From assembly GCF_023701945.1 (NCBI RefSeq), contig NZ_JABAEF010000001.1:558001-622000 (forward strand): a stretch of 64,000 bases of DNA, in the 5' to 3' direction. A model generated the notes under the pieces. That model ran no database searches and was not told the origin of the DNA. It worked only from the letters and a program-made list of their open reading frames with translations. The stretch comes from Rhizobium sp. CG5 (GTDB lineage: Bacteria > Pseudomonadota > Alphaproteobacteria > Rhizobiales > Rhizobiaceae). Positions 24,829-33,524 of this stretch are shown one piece after another. How positions within the stretch are numbered: position 1 is the first letter of the stretch; the number at the start of each line of letters is the position of its first letter. Made by a program: the position numbers and the translations under genes.

Positions 24829-24905
24829 GAACTCCTCCCAGAGTGATGTCGCCGAGAACCGGGGACGAAAAAAGGATTGCCACGGCTATTCCGGAATGTC
24901 AATCA

Positions 24906-24922
24906 ATCTAGTAATGTGAGAT
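24906..24922. promoter_or_regulatory. Operator candidate in the TRAP/GlcG divergent promoter
   Basis: ATCTAGTAATGTGAGAT shares its outer arms ATCT and TGAGAT with the perfect palindrome at 25426-25442. A TTGACA on the minus strand (complement of 24899-24904) overlaps its edge, as expected for a repressor or activator site of the TRAP operon. No good -10 match is visible. Same regulator inferred. Confidence 0.5.
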
Positions 24923-24968
24923 TTGGATAAATTTTAGATCCAGTCGTTTTTTTTGGGAGGACGCGAGA

Positions 24969-25415
24969 ATGCATATGAGACCACACCTCAACGAGGCCGA
25001 TGTAATCCTGATGTGCGAGGCTGCACGCGGGTGCGCTGCAGCAAATGGCTGGCGCGTGACAATCGCCGTGGTGGACGAGGGCGGAGCGCTTCTTCGTCTT
25101 GAGCGAATGGACGGCACTGGAGCGGCAAGCAGTGACATCGCCACGGGAAAAGCGAAAATGGCCGCAATTTCTCGGCGAAAATCCAAAGATATGGAGGAGC
25201 GAATCGCGGAAAGGCCGGTTTTTCTCAAGCTTTCATATGGCTTGCCGATTCAGGGCGGACTGCCGATACTGTTCGAAACGTGGTGCCTGGGTGGGATTGG
25301 CGTGTCCGGCGTCCAGTCTCATCAGGACGAGCTTATCGCGCAGGCAGCCTTGGATGCTTTGCTGTCGAGCGCCGCGGTTCCCCTGCCGGACAGAGTGATC
25401 GACGCGAATAACTAA
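24969..25415 (+). CDS. GlcG/HbpS-family (DUF336) protein
   Basis: The 148-aa protein matches the GlcG/HbpS family: N-terminal helix with EAARGCAAANGWRVTIAVVDEGGALLRLERMDG, then the second motif SYGLPIQGGLPI. Members bind haem or small ligands, and many lie next to glycolate or aromatic degradation genes, but their enzymatic role is mostly unknown. GGGAGG lies eight bases before the ATG at 24969. It is flanked on both sides by near-identical palindromic sites (24906-24922 and 25426-25442) and may form one unit with the VOC and FAH genes downstream. Confidence 0.82.
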   Translation: MHMRPHLNEADVILMCEAARGCAAANGWRVTIAVVDEGGALLRLERMDGTGAASSDIATGKAKMAAISRRKSKDMEERIAERPVFLKLSYGLPIQGGLPILFETWCLGGIGVSGVQSHQDELIAQAALDALLSSAAVPLPDRVIDANN

Positions 25416-25425
25416 GTTGACCAAA

Positions 25426-25442
25426 ATCTCATAGTATGAGAT
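25426..25442. promoter_or_regulatory. Perfect palindrome ATCTCATAGTATGAGAT
   Basis: Eight-base arms around a single central base, placed between the GlcG-like and VOC genes. The same arms occur in 24906-24922, and inverted half-sites TGAGA and TCTCA occur at 26146-26157 just before the FAH gene. This is the clearest operator candidate of the region, possibly for the IclR at 27225. Confidence 0.6.
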
Positions 25443-25507
25443 AGAAATGTAATCCGATCACGGGAGTATCGGGTCTTTGTCAAAAATTGATTTGTCGGGA
25501 GGTACAT

Positions 25508-26041
25508 ATGCAGCAGGTCTCCATCAGCCATGTCGGGCTGTTCGTCCATGATCTGGCGCTCATGCTGGACTATTACACCAAGGTCCTCGGGTTCATCGTC
25601 ACGGACGAGGTTCCGGGACGGATGTGCTTCTTGAGCCGAAACCTCGAGGAGCACCATCAGGTGGCGCTCTTCACCGGCCGCACGGCGGATACGCCGCAGG
25701 TGCAGCAACTTTCGTTCCGGCTGGATACGCTGGAGGAGGTGCGCGAAGTGCATCGCCGGCTGGTCGAAGGCGGAACCAAGGACATGAAATGCGTCAGCCA
25801 CGGCATTGCCTGGTCGATCTACTTTCCGGATCCTGAAGGTAACCGCCTGGAATATTTCACCGACACGGAATGGTACGTCAAGCAGCCTTGCGCCGATCCG
25901 GTCGACTTCACCCTTCCGGCGGATGAAATCTATCGGCTTTCCGAGGCCCGCAATCGCGAGCATGACGACTTTCAGCCCCTGCAGCAGTGGCGTGATCGCT
26001 TCAATGAGAAGCTGAAGAAGAAGATGGCCGAGTCGCTCTGA
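25508..26041 (+). CDS. VOC-family dioxygenase-like protein (extradiol/glyoxalase fold)
   Basis: The 177-aa protein has paired beta-alpha-beta-beta-beta modules of the vicinal-oxygen-chelate fold. The likely metal ligands are His in ISHVGLF, His in EEHHQVALF and Glu in NRLEYFTDTEWY, the two-His-one-Glu set used by type I extradiol dioxygenases and glyoxalases. The WSIYFPDPEGNRLEYFTDTE pattern is that of catechol-2,3-dioxygenase-like proteins. GGGAGG lies five bases before the ATG at 25508. It may be the ring-opening enzyme of this region, acting on a catechol-like product, with the FAH hydrolase at 26162 next in line. A one-domain size is smaller than classic two-domain extradiol enzymes. Confidence 0.8.
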   Translation: MQQVSISHVGLFVHDLALMLDYYTKVLGFIVTDEVPGRMCFLSRNLEEHHQVALFTGRTADTPQVQQLSFRLDTLEEVREVHRRLVEGGTKDMKCVSHGIAWSIYFPDPEGNRLEYFTDTEWYVKQPCADPVDFTLPADEIYRLSEARNREHDDFQPLQQWRDRFNEKLKKKMAESL

Positions 26042-26087
26042 CGCGTCATTGCTTCCCTAACGGTTCAGCGCTTCGGCGCGCAGTCTC

Positions 26088-26103
26088 GGCCCGGTCGCGG
26101 GCC
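26088..26103 (+). terminator. Short GC hairpin after the VOC gene
   Basis: GGCCCG and CGGGCC form a six-base stem with a GTCG loop, 47 bases past the VOC stop. It is weak as a terminator because no T-run follows. Confidence 0.3.
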
Positions 26104-26161
26104 GCTACTGGCTTTCCATTCCCTAGCGCATTCAGCGGCGCCAGCTGAGAGATCTCAATCC

Positions 26162-27097
26162 ATGAAACTCGCATTTTTTGATTCCTACAAACTCGGCGTG
26201 GTCCGGGGCGACAGCATTTTCGACGTCTCTTCCGTTGTCCAGGACATTCCCCATGTGGGGCCGCATGACCTGATGCGCGGATTGATCGAGCGGTTTGACG
26301 CCTATCGCGGCAAGCTGGAGGCTGCGGCCGATGCCGGCGTGCCGATCGCCCTGTCGTCCGTGCAGCTCCAGGCGCCGCTGCCGAAACCCGGCAATATCGT
26401 GTGCATGGCGGTCAACTACATGGAGGATGGCACGCTTGCCGAAGCGCCGGCGATCAACGCCTTCCACAAGGCGCCATCCGGCGTGATCGGGCCGGGCGGC
26501 ACCATGGTCCTGCCGGACATGCCGGCGAAGACATTCGAGGGGGAAGCCGAGCTTGCTCTGGTGATCGGCAAGCGGGCGCACCAGGTTCCGGCCGACAACT
26601 GGCGCGACTATATCTTCGGTTACGTCAACTTCATCGACGGCTCGGCGCGTGGCACGGTCCCGGACAAGAACAATTATTTCCAGATGAAATCCCGTGATAC
26701 CTTCGCGCCGATCGGCCCGTGGATCGTCACGGCCGACGAAATCCCGGATCCGCAGGCTCTGCAGGTCCGGCTTTGGGTCAATGGTGAACTCAAGCAGGAT
26801 TTCAACACCAGCGACATGGCGCACAAGATTCCGCGTTGCATCGAGTGGCTGAGCCATATCCAGGCTCTGGAACCCGGAGATGTCGTGGCGACCGGCACCA
26901 ATCACCGCGGACTGAATGCCTTTCAGGACGGGGATGCCGTCGAGCTGGAAGTCGAAGGGCTGGGCCGCCTGAAGATCGGCGTGCGCGATGACCTGAAGAG
27001 AACCTGGCCGCGCGATACGCGCGTCGACCTGATGGCCAAAGGGGTCAAGGGACCGGCAATCCAGCTGACTGGGAAATATGCCCCCGTCAATCCGTGA
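26162..27097 (+). CDS. Fumarylacetoacetate hydrolase (FAH)-family hydrolase (copy 2)
   Basis: The 311-aa protein has an N-terminal domain of ~75 residues and the FAH catalytic domain with NIVCMAVNYMED, FEGEAELALVIGK (metal-binding Glu pair), NFIDGSARG with Asp, and ATGTNHRGLNAFQDGD at the end. It is about as similar to the 17150 copy as ordinary family members are. It likely hydrolyses a C-C bond in a ring-cleavage product made by the VOC protein upstream. The ribosome site is modest (GAGAGATC), and a TGAGA/TCTCA repeat at 26146-26157 overlaps it. Confidence 0.86.
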   Translation: MKLAFFDSYKLGVVRGDSIFDVSSVVQDIPHVGPHDLMRGLIERFDAYRGKLEAAADAGVPIALSSVQLQAPLPKPGNIVCMAVNYMEDGTLAEAPAINAFHKAPSGVIGPGGTMVLPDMPAKTFEGEAELALVIGKRAHQVPADNWRDYIFGYVNFIDGSARGTVPDKNNYFQMKSRDTFAPIGPWIVTADEIPDPQALQVRLWVNGELKQDFNTSDMAHKIPRCIEWLSHIQALEPGDVVATGTNHRGLNAFQDGDAVELEVEGLGRLKIGVRDDLKRTWPRDTRVDLMAKGVKGPAIQLTGKYAPVNP

Positions 27098-27224
27098 ACG
27101 GCGCGAGGCAGGGGAGGCGCTGCAACTTGCACGCCTTCTCATCCCCGTCTAGCTTGGTTTCTGACGTTCGGGTTCCTGCGATGGCTCTCACCGATCGGCG
27201 CAACAGATCTACACGCGAGCACGT

Positions 27225-28019
27225 ATGTCCAGTCTCACGAAAATGCTTCTCATTCTTGACCTGTTTTCGGTCGAGAAACCGATCTGGTCCGCAGAAGAGA
27301 TCATCCAGCACTGCGGCCATTCGCGCCCCACAGGCTATCGCTATGTCAAGGAGCTGTGCGACGCCGGTTTGTTGCGGCGCGCAGAGGGGGGCTATTCTCT
27401 CGGCCCGCGCGTGATCGAAATGGATTATTACATCCGTCAGTGCGATCCGCTGCTCAACGCGTGTCGGCCGATCATGGTCCGCATCGCCCAGGAAACCGGC
27501 TGCGACGTGTTGCTCGCCAGCATGTACGGCTCGAAAATCATGGCGGTTCACCAGGAACTGGCCCACGAAACCGGTCAGATCGCCTTTGGCCGGGGCCGCC
27601 CGATGCCGCTGTTTCGCGGTGGTGGTTCGAAGATCCTGCTGGCGTCGATGAGCGCCTCCCAACTCCGGAAGCTGTATGGGCAGCACAGCGCAGAGATAGC
27701 GGAGGCGGGCCTTGGCGCGACATGGTCGGAATTCCGCAAGCAGTTGTTGCAATACCGCAATGACGGTCATGTGGTGTCGATCGGCGAACTCGACCCCAAT
27801 GCCGCAGGCGTCGCCGTTCCGGTCCCGGTCGACGATGCGCTCGATCCCGCGGCCCTGGTGATGGTCACCACCCGGACGCGCTTCAATCTCATGGAGAAGG
27901 CATTGCTGATCGATATCGCCACCAATGCGGCGCGGCAGATCGAAACGTCCATGCGCGGACAGCGCGACACGATCACACGGGCCCAGCCACAATCCGGCGA
28001 CCAGACAGAGACGCTCTGA
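27225..28019 (+). CDS. IclR-family regulator C
   Basis: The 264-aa protein opens MSSLTKMLLILDLFSVEKPIWSAEEIIQHCGHSRPTGYRYVKELCDAGLL, a complete IclR winged helix with the recognition helix at ~30-45. The effector domain follows, with CDVLLASMYGSKIMAVHQE and GVAVPVPVDDALDPAALVMV. It has no clear ribosome binding site, so its translation may be weak. It lies after the VOC/FAH pair and before a CMD gene, and is the obvious regulator of the 24969-28685 unit and of the divergent TRAP operon. The palindromes at 24906 and 25426 could be its sites. Confidence 0.86.
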   Translation: MSSLTKMLLILDLFSVEKPIWSAEEIIQHCGHSRPTGYRYVKELCDAGLLRRAEGGYSLGPRVIEMDYYIRQCDPLLNACRPIMVRIAQETGCDVLLASMYGSKIMAVHQELAHETGQIAFGRGRPMPLFRGGGSKILLASMSASQLRKLYGQHSAEIAEAGLGATWSEFRKQLLQYRNDGHVVSIGELDPNAAGVAVPVPVDDALDPAALVMVTTRTRFNLMEKALLIDIATNAARQIETSMRGQRDTITRAQPQSGDQTETL

Positions 28020-28142
28020 TCGATCGGATTTTTTGGTCGCAGGTCGGCCTTCCGAAACCAGACACTTTTTTACGCTCTGCGGACGCGCCCCATCGCGGGC
28101 GGCGCCCGTCACCTTGCAAACAAAGCATCAGGAGGTCCGTGC

Positions 28143-28685
28143 ATGCGTCTGACCGATCTACAATTTCAAGACATGTCACCCGCTCAGCAAAGCGTCGTCG
28201 AGGAGGCCACGTCCGGGCGACGGGGTCATGTCCCGGCACCACTGCGGGCGTGGATCCACAGTCCGGAACTGGGTGCCAGAGCGCAACGTCTCGGCGAATT
28301 CGTCCGCTACGAGACGGAACTTGGTGCGGCTCTGTCGGAGCTGGCTATTCTTCTGGTGGCGCGCGACTGGGGGGCGATTTACGAATGGGATGTTCACAAA
28401 CGGGAAGCTTTGAAAGCCGGTGTCGAACCGCAGGTCATCGAAGCAATCCGCACGCGCTCAGAGCCCGTCTTCGGAAGCGATAAAGCCTCGATTGTCTATC
28501 GCTATGTAAAGAGCCTCCTGGAAACGCGGTTCGTCCCGGACGCGCTGCACGCTGAGGCATTGAACGCGATCGGAGAGGCCGGTTTAGCCGAACTCGTCGG
28601 GATCGTCGGCTATTACGCTTTCGTGGCGATGACGCTGAATGCCTTCGAAATCGGCGTCGAGCAGGGGTCTGGAGAATTGGAATAA
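28143..28685 (+). CDS. Carboxymuconolactone decarboxylase-like protein
   Basis: The 180-aa helical protein has the CMD pattern TELGAALSELAILLVARDWGAIYEWDVHKREALKAGV, matching the region YEWAHH in the copy at 16486. It likewise lacks a CxxC motif. AGGAGG lies seven bases upstream of the ATG. It closes the plus-strand unit and faces the Liv operon. CMD-like proteins of this size accompany many ring-degrading clusters, but their exact step is unknown. This is the third CMD-family member in the window. Confidence 0.8.
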   Translation: MRLTDLQFQDMSPAQQSVVEEATSGRRGHVPAPLRAWIHSPELGARAQRLGEFVRYETELGAALSELAILLVARDWGAIYEWDVHKREALKAGVEPQVIEAIRTRSEPVFGSDKASIVYRYVKSLLETRFVPDALHAEALNAIGEAGLAELVGIVGYYAFVAMTLNAFEIGVEQGSGELE

Positions 28686-28790
28686 GCGCGTCCGCGAGGC
28701 TACGCCCAGGGATACGATCTGATCCTGCGACAGATGATGGCGGCATGCGGTGATGACCTGGACGTCCCGCGCTACGGTGGCGCGACACGC

Positions 28791-29885
28791 TCAGACCTCT
28801 TTTTCCGGTCCACCCTTCAGGAGACGGCGGACGGGGAAGAAGGCGATGCCGGTGCGTTCCGAAATCAGCCCCCACAGCCCGCGCGGCGCAAACAGCATGG
28901 TCGCGATGGCGAGCCCGCCGAGAAGCAGCAGATACCATGAGCCGTAATCGGCCAGCAGGTTCTGCAGCAGGAAGAAGACGATGATCCCGAGGATCGGACC
29001 TTCGATCGTGCCGATGCCGCCGACCACGACGATGAAGAGGACATAGGCGGTCCAGTCGGTGAGCGAAAAGGCGGCGTCCGGCGAGAGGCGCGCCTTCTGG
29101 AGATAGATAAGCGCGCCGGTGATCCCTGTCAGGAATGCCGTCAGCAGATAGATCGTCAATTTGAGCCGACGGGCATCGACGCCGAGCGCCCTGGCGGCGA
29201 TCTCGTTGTCGCGCACCGCCGCAAGACCGAGGCCCTGCTTGCTGCGCAACAACCGATAGACGATACCGATGGTGAAGGCGGCCATCAGCAGCGCCAGCCA
29301 AAAGGTGATCGCATCCAGCGCCACGGCAGGCTTCATGGCGAACAGATCGCCGACGGCCGAGACGCCGATCATGTCTCTTACCGCCTCGCGCGGCAGCGAG
29401 GTGCCGGTGCCGCCGCCCAGCACCTTCCATTGCGCAAACAGCAGCCGGCCCACCTCGGCGATCACCCAGGTGCCGATGGCAAAATAGGGACCATAGAGAC
29501 GGAACGCGAAGAAAGCGGTTGGCAGCGCCACCAGAACGGCGAAGATTCCGGCCAGCGGAACGGCGAGAAGCGGATCGACCCCGAGCAGGATGACCAGGCC
29601 GAACAGCGCATAGGCGCCGCAACCGACGAAGAGCTGCTGGCCGACAGAAATGAGCCCCGCATAGCCGGCCAGGAGGTTCCAGCTTTGCGCCAGCGTCAGC
29701 ATGGTCAGAATGAAGAAGAGGTCCTGCACAGTGCCGCGCGACACGAAGAAGGGCGCAACGGCCAGCACGAGGACGATCAGCAGCGAAAAGCCCATCGCGA
29801 TTGATGACAGCCGCGTCCGCGTCTCGATCCGCCAGCGGCGGGTGCCGAGGTCCGGGTTTGTCGTGATGTCGGTTCCGGTGGTCAT
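28791..29885 (-). CDS. livM: Branched-chain-amino-acid-type ABC permease LivM
   Basis: The 364-aa protein has about nine membrane segments and the LivM pattern (LAGYAGLISVGQQLFVGCGAYA; ELGRLLFAQW-like AEVGRLLFAQWKVLGGGTG; GIGTIEGPILGIIVFF). It forms the translocation pore with LivH. The start at 29885 is chosen because GAGG precedes it; a longer frame would overlap LivH. In such operons next to ring-degradation genes, Liv transporters usually import aromatic acids rather than amino acids, so an aromatic substrate is plausible. It is the last gene of the transporter unit. Confidence 0.9.
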   Translation of the reverse strand: MTTGTDITTNPDLGTRRWRIETRTRLSSIAMGFSLLIVLVLAVAPFFVSRGTVQDLFFILTMLTLAQSWNLLAGYAGLISVGQQLFVGCGAYALFGLVILLGVDPLLAVPLAGIFAVLVALPTAFFAFRLYGPYFAIGTWVIAEVGRLLFAQWKVLGGGTGTSLPREAVRDMIGVSAVGDLFAMKPAVALDAITFWLALLMAAFTIGIVYRLLRSKQGLGLAAVRDNEIAARALGVDARRLKLTIYLLTAFLTGITGALIYLQKARLSPDAAFSLTDWTAYVLFIVVVGGIGTIEGPILGIIVFFLLQNLLADYGSWYLLLLGGLAIATMLFAPRGLWGLISERTGIAFFPVRRLLKGGPEKEV

Positions 29886-29892
29886 GGTGTCC

Positions 29893-30756
29893 TCAATCAT
29901 CGGCGCGGGGGAACAAGCCGCGCGGCCTGACCAGAAGCACGAGCAGAAAGGCGATATGGCCGGAGAGGATCTGCCATTCGGGATTGATGGAAGCGCCCAG
30001 CGTCTGCGCCACGCCCAGAACGACACCGCCGGCCAGCGTACCCCAGAGCGAGCCGAGCCCGCCGATGATGACCGCCTCGAAGGCATAGATCAGCCGCGCC
30101 GGTCCGGCGGTCGGATCGAAATTGGCGCGGGTGCCAAGATAGAGGGCGGCAACCGTGACCACCACCATGGCAAGCCCCGTGGCCATGGCAAACATGCGCT
30201 GCGGGCGGATGCCCATCATGCCGGCGGTCACCGGATCGTCGGAGGTGGCGCGAAAGGCCCGACCAAGGGCTGTCCGATAGATTAGCCCGTTCAGGGCAAT
30301 GATGACGACGATGGCAGAGGCGAAAGTCATCAGCGGGATGACGCCGACACTCAAGCCGGCGACGGACAGCGACGCCGATTCCAGCGTTCCGACCGAAATG
30401 CGGCGGCTGTCGGCGGTGAACGCCTCCAGAAGGCCGTTCTGGATCACCACCGAGAGCCCGAAGGTGACGAGCAGGGGCGGCAGGATGTCCTTGCCGAGCG
30501 TGCGGTTCAGCAGATAGGTCTGCAGCAGCCAACCGGCTGCGAACATCAGCGGTGCAGCAATCAGCGCTGCGAGGAAAGGATTGATGCCGGTTGCGGCGAC
30601 CAGAACGAGGATCAGGAAAGAGGCCAGCACGATCAGGTCGCCATGGGCAAGGTTGACCAGGCGCATGATGCCGAAAACAAGGCTGAGGCCGGCGGCGAAG
30701 AGGGCATAGAGCCCGCCCAGCAGCACGCCCTGGAGAACGGTATCAAGCCAGTTCAT
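29893..30756 (-). CDS. livH: Branched-chain-amino-acid-type ABC permease LivH
   Basis: The 287-aa permease starts MNWLDTVLQGVLLGGLYALFAAGLSLVFGIMRLVNLAHGD, a classic LivH N-terminus, and contains EAVIIGGLGSLWGTLAGGVVLGVAQT toward its end. It has seven to eight membrane segments. GGAG lies nine bases before the ATG, and the gene overlaps the preceding ATPase gene by 14 bases, so the two are translated together. Confidence 0.92.
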   Translation of the reverse strand: MNWLDTVLQGVLLGGLYALFAAGLSLVFGIMRLVNLAHGDLIVLASFLILVLVAATGINPFLAALIAAPLMFAAGWLLQTYLLNRTLGKDILPPLLVTFGLSVVIQNGLLEAFTADSRRISVGTLESASLSVAGLSVGVIPLMTFASAIVVIIALNGLIYRTALGRAFRATSDDPVTAGMMGIRPQRMFAMATGLAMVVVTVAALYLGTRANFDPTAGPARLIYAFEAVIIGGLGSLWGTLAGGVVLGVAQTLGASINPEWQILSGHIAFLLVLLVRPRGLFPRADD

Positions 30757-31465
30757 GCGTATCGGCTCCAAAATAGGCGGCGTGAATGTCGTCGCGGGCA
30801 AGGTCTGAGGGACGACCGGTCAGGGTGATGCGCCCCTCCATCATGCAATAGACGCGATCTGCCACCTTCAAGGCCTGGTTGATGTCCTGCTCGACGATCA
30901 CGAGGGCGGCACCGGCCGCGCGGATGCGCGGAAAGGCGGCGTAGATGTCCTTGATGATTACTGGCGCCAGGCCCAGGCTCAACTCGTCGCACAGCAGAAC
31001 CTCCGGGTTCGACATCAGCGCCCGGCCGATCGCCACCATCTGCTGCTGGCCGCCGGACAGCGCCGTGGCCGGCTTCGAGCGGCGCTCCTTCAGAATGGGG
31101 AAGAGTGCGTAAACGCTGTCGAGCGACCACGGCCCATCCACCTTGCGGCCATACTGGCCAACCTGGAGATTTTCCTCGACCGTGAGCGAGGCAAAGAGCT
31201 TGCGACCCTCCGGCACCAGCGCGATGCCGCGTGCCACCACATCGGGGGCGGTGAGATTGCCGATCGGCGTTCCGCGATGCCAGATGGCATCGGCAGCCGA
31301 TGGCAGAACGCCGGCTATAGCGCGCATCATCGTCGATTTTCCGGCGCCATTGGCGCCGATCACCGCAATGGTTTCGCCGGCCTCCAAGCGCAGATCGACG
31401 CCGAACAGTGCCTGAAAATCACCGTAGAAGGCCGTCAGCCCCCGCGTTTCCAGAATGCTGGTCAT
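30743..31465 (-). CDS. livF: ABC transporter ATPase LivF
   Basis: The 240-aa ATPase has Walker A GANGAGKST at ~40, signature LSGGQQQM at ~135 and Walker B VLLCDELSLGLAP with the LivF-type Glu/Leu substitution pattern. It powers the Liv importer with LivG. ATG 31465 follows GGAGG five bases upstream and its TGATG overlap with the LivG stop shows translational coupling. Confidence 0.92.
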   Translation of the reverse strand: MTSILETRGLTAFYGDFQALFGVDLRLEAGETIAVIGANGAGKSTMMRAIAGVLPSAADAIWHRGTPIGNLTAPDVVARGIALVPEGRKLFASLTVEENLQVGQYGRKVDGPWSLDSVYALFPILKERRSKPATALSGGQQQMVAIGRALMSNPEVLLCDELSLGLAPVIIKDIYAAFPRIRAAGAALVIVEQDINQALKVADRVYCMMEGRITLTGRPSDLARDDIHAAYFGADTHELA

Positions 31466-32184
31466 CACACCTCCAGTCCGAGATAGATTTCGCGGACTTC
31501 ACGCGAGGCCATGATCGCCTGCGGCTCGCCGATGCCGATCACCCGACCGAAATTCAACACCAGAATGCGTTCGACGACGGCGGTCAGGGCATGCAGCACA
31601 TGCTCGATCCAGATCACCGCGACGCCGCGCCGGTGCACCCGCTGGATGGTGGCGACGAGTTGCCGACATTCGCCCTCCGTCAGCCCGCCGGCGATCTCGT
31701 CAAGAAGTAAAAGCTTCGGCTTGGTGGCGAGCGCCCGGGCCAGTTCCAGCCGTTTGCGCTCCAGCAGGCTCAACGAGCCCGCCAGCGCGTTGGCTTTGGC
31801 GATCAGGCCGGTCTCGACGAGAATGTCGGCACAAAAATCGGCGACATCCCGCTCGCTGGCCTGCTGACCGAAGGCCCCCGCCACCAGCAGGTTTTCATAG
31901 ACCGTCAGGCGTTCGAACGGCTGCGGGATCTGGAAGGTTCTGCCCATGCCGGCGAAACAGCGCTGCATCGGCGGCATGTTGGTGACCTCGCGCCCGTCGA
32001 AGCGGATCGAACCGCTGGCCACCGACAGATTGCCGCTGATCAGGTTGAACAGGGTCGACTTGCCCGCACCGTTCGGCCCGATCACGCCGAGCGCCTCGCC
32101 CGGCTGCACGGCGAATTCGATATTCTCGGCAACCACGATGGCCCCAAAGGATTTTGACACGCCACTCAGTTCAAGGATCGGCAT
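31465..32184 (-). CDS. livG: ABC transporter ATPase LivG
   Basis: The 239-aa ATPase has Walker A GPNGAGKST, signature SLLERKRLELARAL and Walker B LLLLDEIAGGL. The LSLLERK form of the signature and the insertion after MPPMQRCFAGMGRTFQ are typical of LivG. It lies directly downstream of the binding protein gene, separated by a GC hairpin. Confidence 0.92.
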   Translation of the reverse strand: MPILELSGVSKSFGAIVVAENIEFAVQPGEALGVIGPNGAGKSTLFNLISGNLSVASGSIRFDGREVTNMPPMQRCFAGMGRTFQIPQPFERLTVYENLLVAGAFGQQASERDVADFCADILVETGLIAKANALAGSLSLLERKRLELARALATKPKLLLLDEIAGGLTEGECRQLVATIQRVHRRGVAVIWIEHVLHALTAVVERILVLNFGRVIGIGEPQAIMASREVREIYLGLEV

Positions 32185-32208
32185 TCACAAGGTTCCTGGT
32201 CTCTCGAA

Positions 32209-32235
32209 AACCGCTCCGCTTTGGGCGGAGCGGTT
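32209..32235 (-). promoter_or_regulatory. Intra-operon hairpin behind the binding-protein gene
   Basis: AACCGCTCCGC (32209-32219) pairs with GCGGAGCGGTT (32225-32235) over a 5-base loop, 8 bases past the LivK stop on the minus strand, followed there by TTTT. Such hairpins usually raise binding-protein levels over those of the membrane subunits. Confidence 0.65.
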
Positions 32236-32243
32236 GGTTGCGG

Positions 32244-33524
32244 TCAGGACAGGGGCTCAAGCTTGCCGCCCAGCGGCACGGATGGAATAAGCCCGTTCTC
32301 GACCACGACAAGATCGTAGCCGCCGCCGCTCTTGCGCCGCCACTGGCCGCCGACCAGCGGCGTCTTGGCGACATTCTTGCTGGCGAAGGGCGGCAGCTTG
32401 TCGCTGCCCCAGGCAACGGGTCCGACCAGCGTGTCGAGCTTGGTTTCGCCGATCGCCTTGGCCACGGCATCCGCATCGGCGACATCCTCGGCCCGTTTCA
32501 TGACGTCCACTGCCAGTTCGAACAGCGCATGGGCAAAGCCGATCGGCTGCGTCCAGGGCCGGCCCGTCGCCGTGGTGAAGGCGGCCGCGACCTCAGCCGC
32601 CGTCTCGCCGGTCAGCGACGACTTGAACGGATGCGAGGGTGTCCACCAGACTTCGGTGGAGAGGTTATGGCCGGCATCGCCGAGCGCCTCGACGGTCTGC
32701 GGGAAGAGCAGCGCCTTGCCGATCGAAGCGATCTTCGGCTTCAGGCCCTGCTGCTTGGCCTGGTTCCAGAAGGTGGTGAGATCCGGCGGGATCATGACCC
32801 CGGTCAGGATATCCGTGCCCTTCTGCTTGAAGGCGTTGATCTGGGCGGAAAAATCGTCCGTCAGGTTCTGGTAGCGGCCGGTATCGGTCAGCCCATAGCC
32901 GAGCTTTTCCAGAACCGGCGGGAAGCCGACGGTCTTGTCGCCCCAGGCATTGCCGTCGCCATCGTTGGGAAACAGGCCGCCGACTTGTTTGTTGGTCTCG
33001 AGCTGTCCCCACATGCCGGTGAAGACGGCGATGATATCTTCGAGGCCCCAGAAGAAGTGATAGGCATAGTTGAACGGCTTCCAGCTTGCCGGATCGCCGG
33101 GATTGCCCTGCTGGCCGATGAACCACGGCTGCCACGGCGCGACGGTGGAAATGCAGGCCACGCCTTCCGCCTCGCAGGTGGTCGAAACCGGATTGGTCGT
33201 CTCCGGCGTCGAGGAGACCAGCATCAGGTTGACTTCGTCGTCAACGATCAGCTCTTTCGCCACTTCAGCCGCCCGGTTGGGATTCGACTGGCTGTCCTTG
33301 ACGATGACCTCGTAATTGAGGCCCATGCCTTTGGTCGCCGCCTTGAAGGCGTCGATGACGAATTTGTCGGCCTCACCGAAGCCCGCAAGCGGGCCGGTCT
33401 GCGGGCTGACATAGCCGAGCTTGATGGCCACATCCTGGGCAATCGCCGGCGCGGCCAGGCCGGATGCGGCCACAACCGCCCCTCCGGCCGCCGTGGTCTT
33501 CAGAAAATCGCGTCTCGTGAACAT
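32244..33524 (-). CDS. livK: Liv-type periplasmic substrate-binding protein
   Basis: The 426-aa protein begins MFTRRDFLKTTAAGGAVVAASGLAAPAIAQ, a twin-arginine (Tat) signal (RRDFLK), so it is probably folded in the cytoplasm before export. The mature part matches the type I periplasmic-binding fold of Leu/Ile/Val-type receptors (KLGYVSPQTGPLAGFGEADKFV). It feeds the LivGFHM genes downstream. Tat export is less common than Sec export for this family. The ligand is not known; a ring compound used by the adjacent hydroxyquinol module is likely. Confidence 0.9.
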   Translation of the reverse strand: MFTRRDFLKTTAAGGAVVAASGLAAPAIAQDVAIKLGYVSPQTGPLAGFGEADKFVIDAFKAATKGMGLNYEVIVKDSQSNPNRAAEVAKELIVDDEVNLMLVSSTPETTNPVSTTCEAEGVACISTVAPWQPWFIGQQGNPGDPASWKPFNYAYHFFWGLEDIIAVFTGMWGQLETNKQVGGLFPNDGDGNAWGDKTVGFPPVLEKLGYGLTDTGRYQNLTDDFSAQINAFKQKGTDILTGVMIPPDLTTFWNQAKQQGLKPKIASIGKALLFPQTVEALGDAGHNLSTEVWWTPSHPFKSSLTGETAAEVAAAFTTATGRPWTQPIGFAHALFELAVDVMKRAEDVADADAVAKAIGETKLDTLVGPVAWGSDKLPPFASKNVAKTPLVGGQWRRKSGGGYDLVVVENGLIPSVPLGGKLEPLS

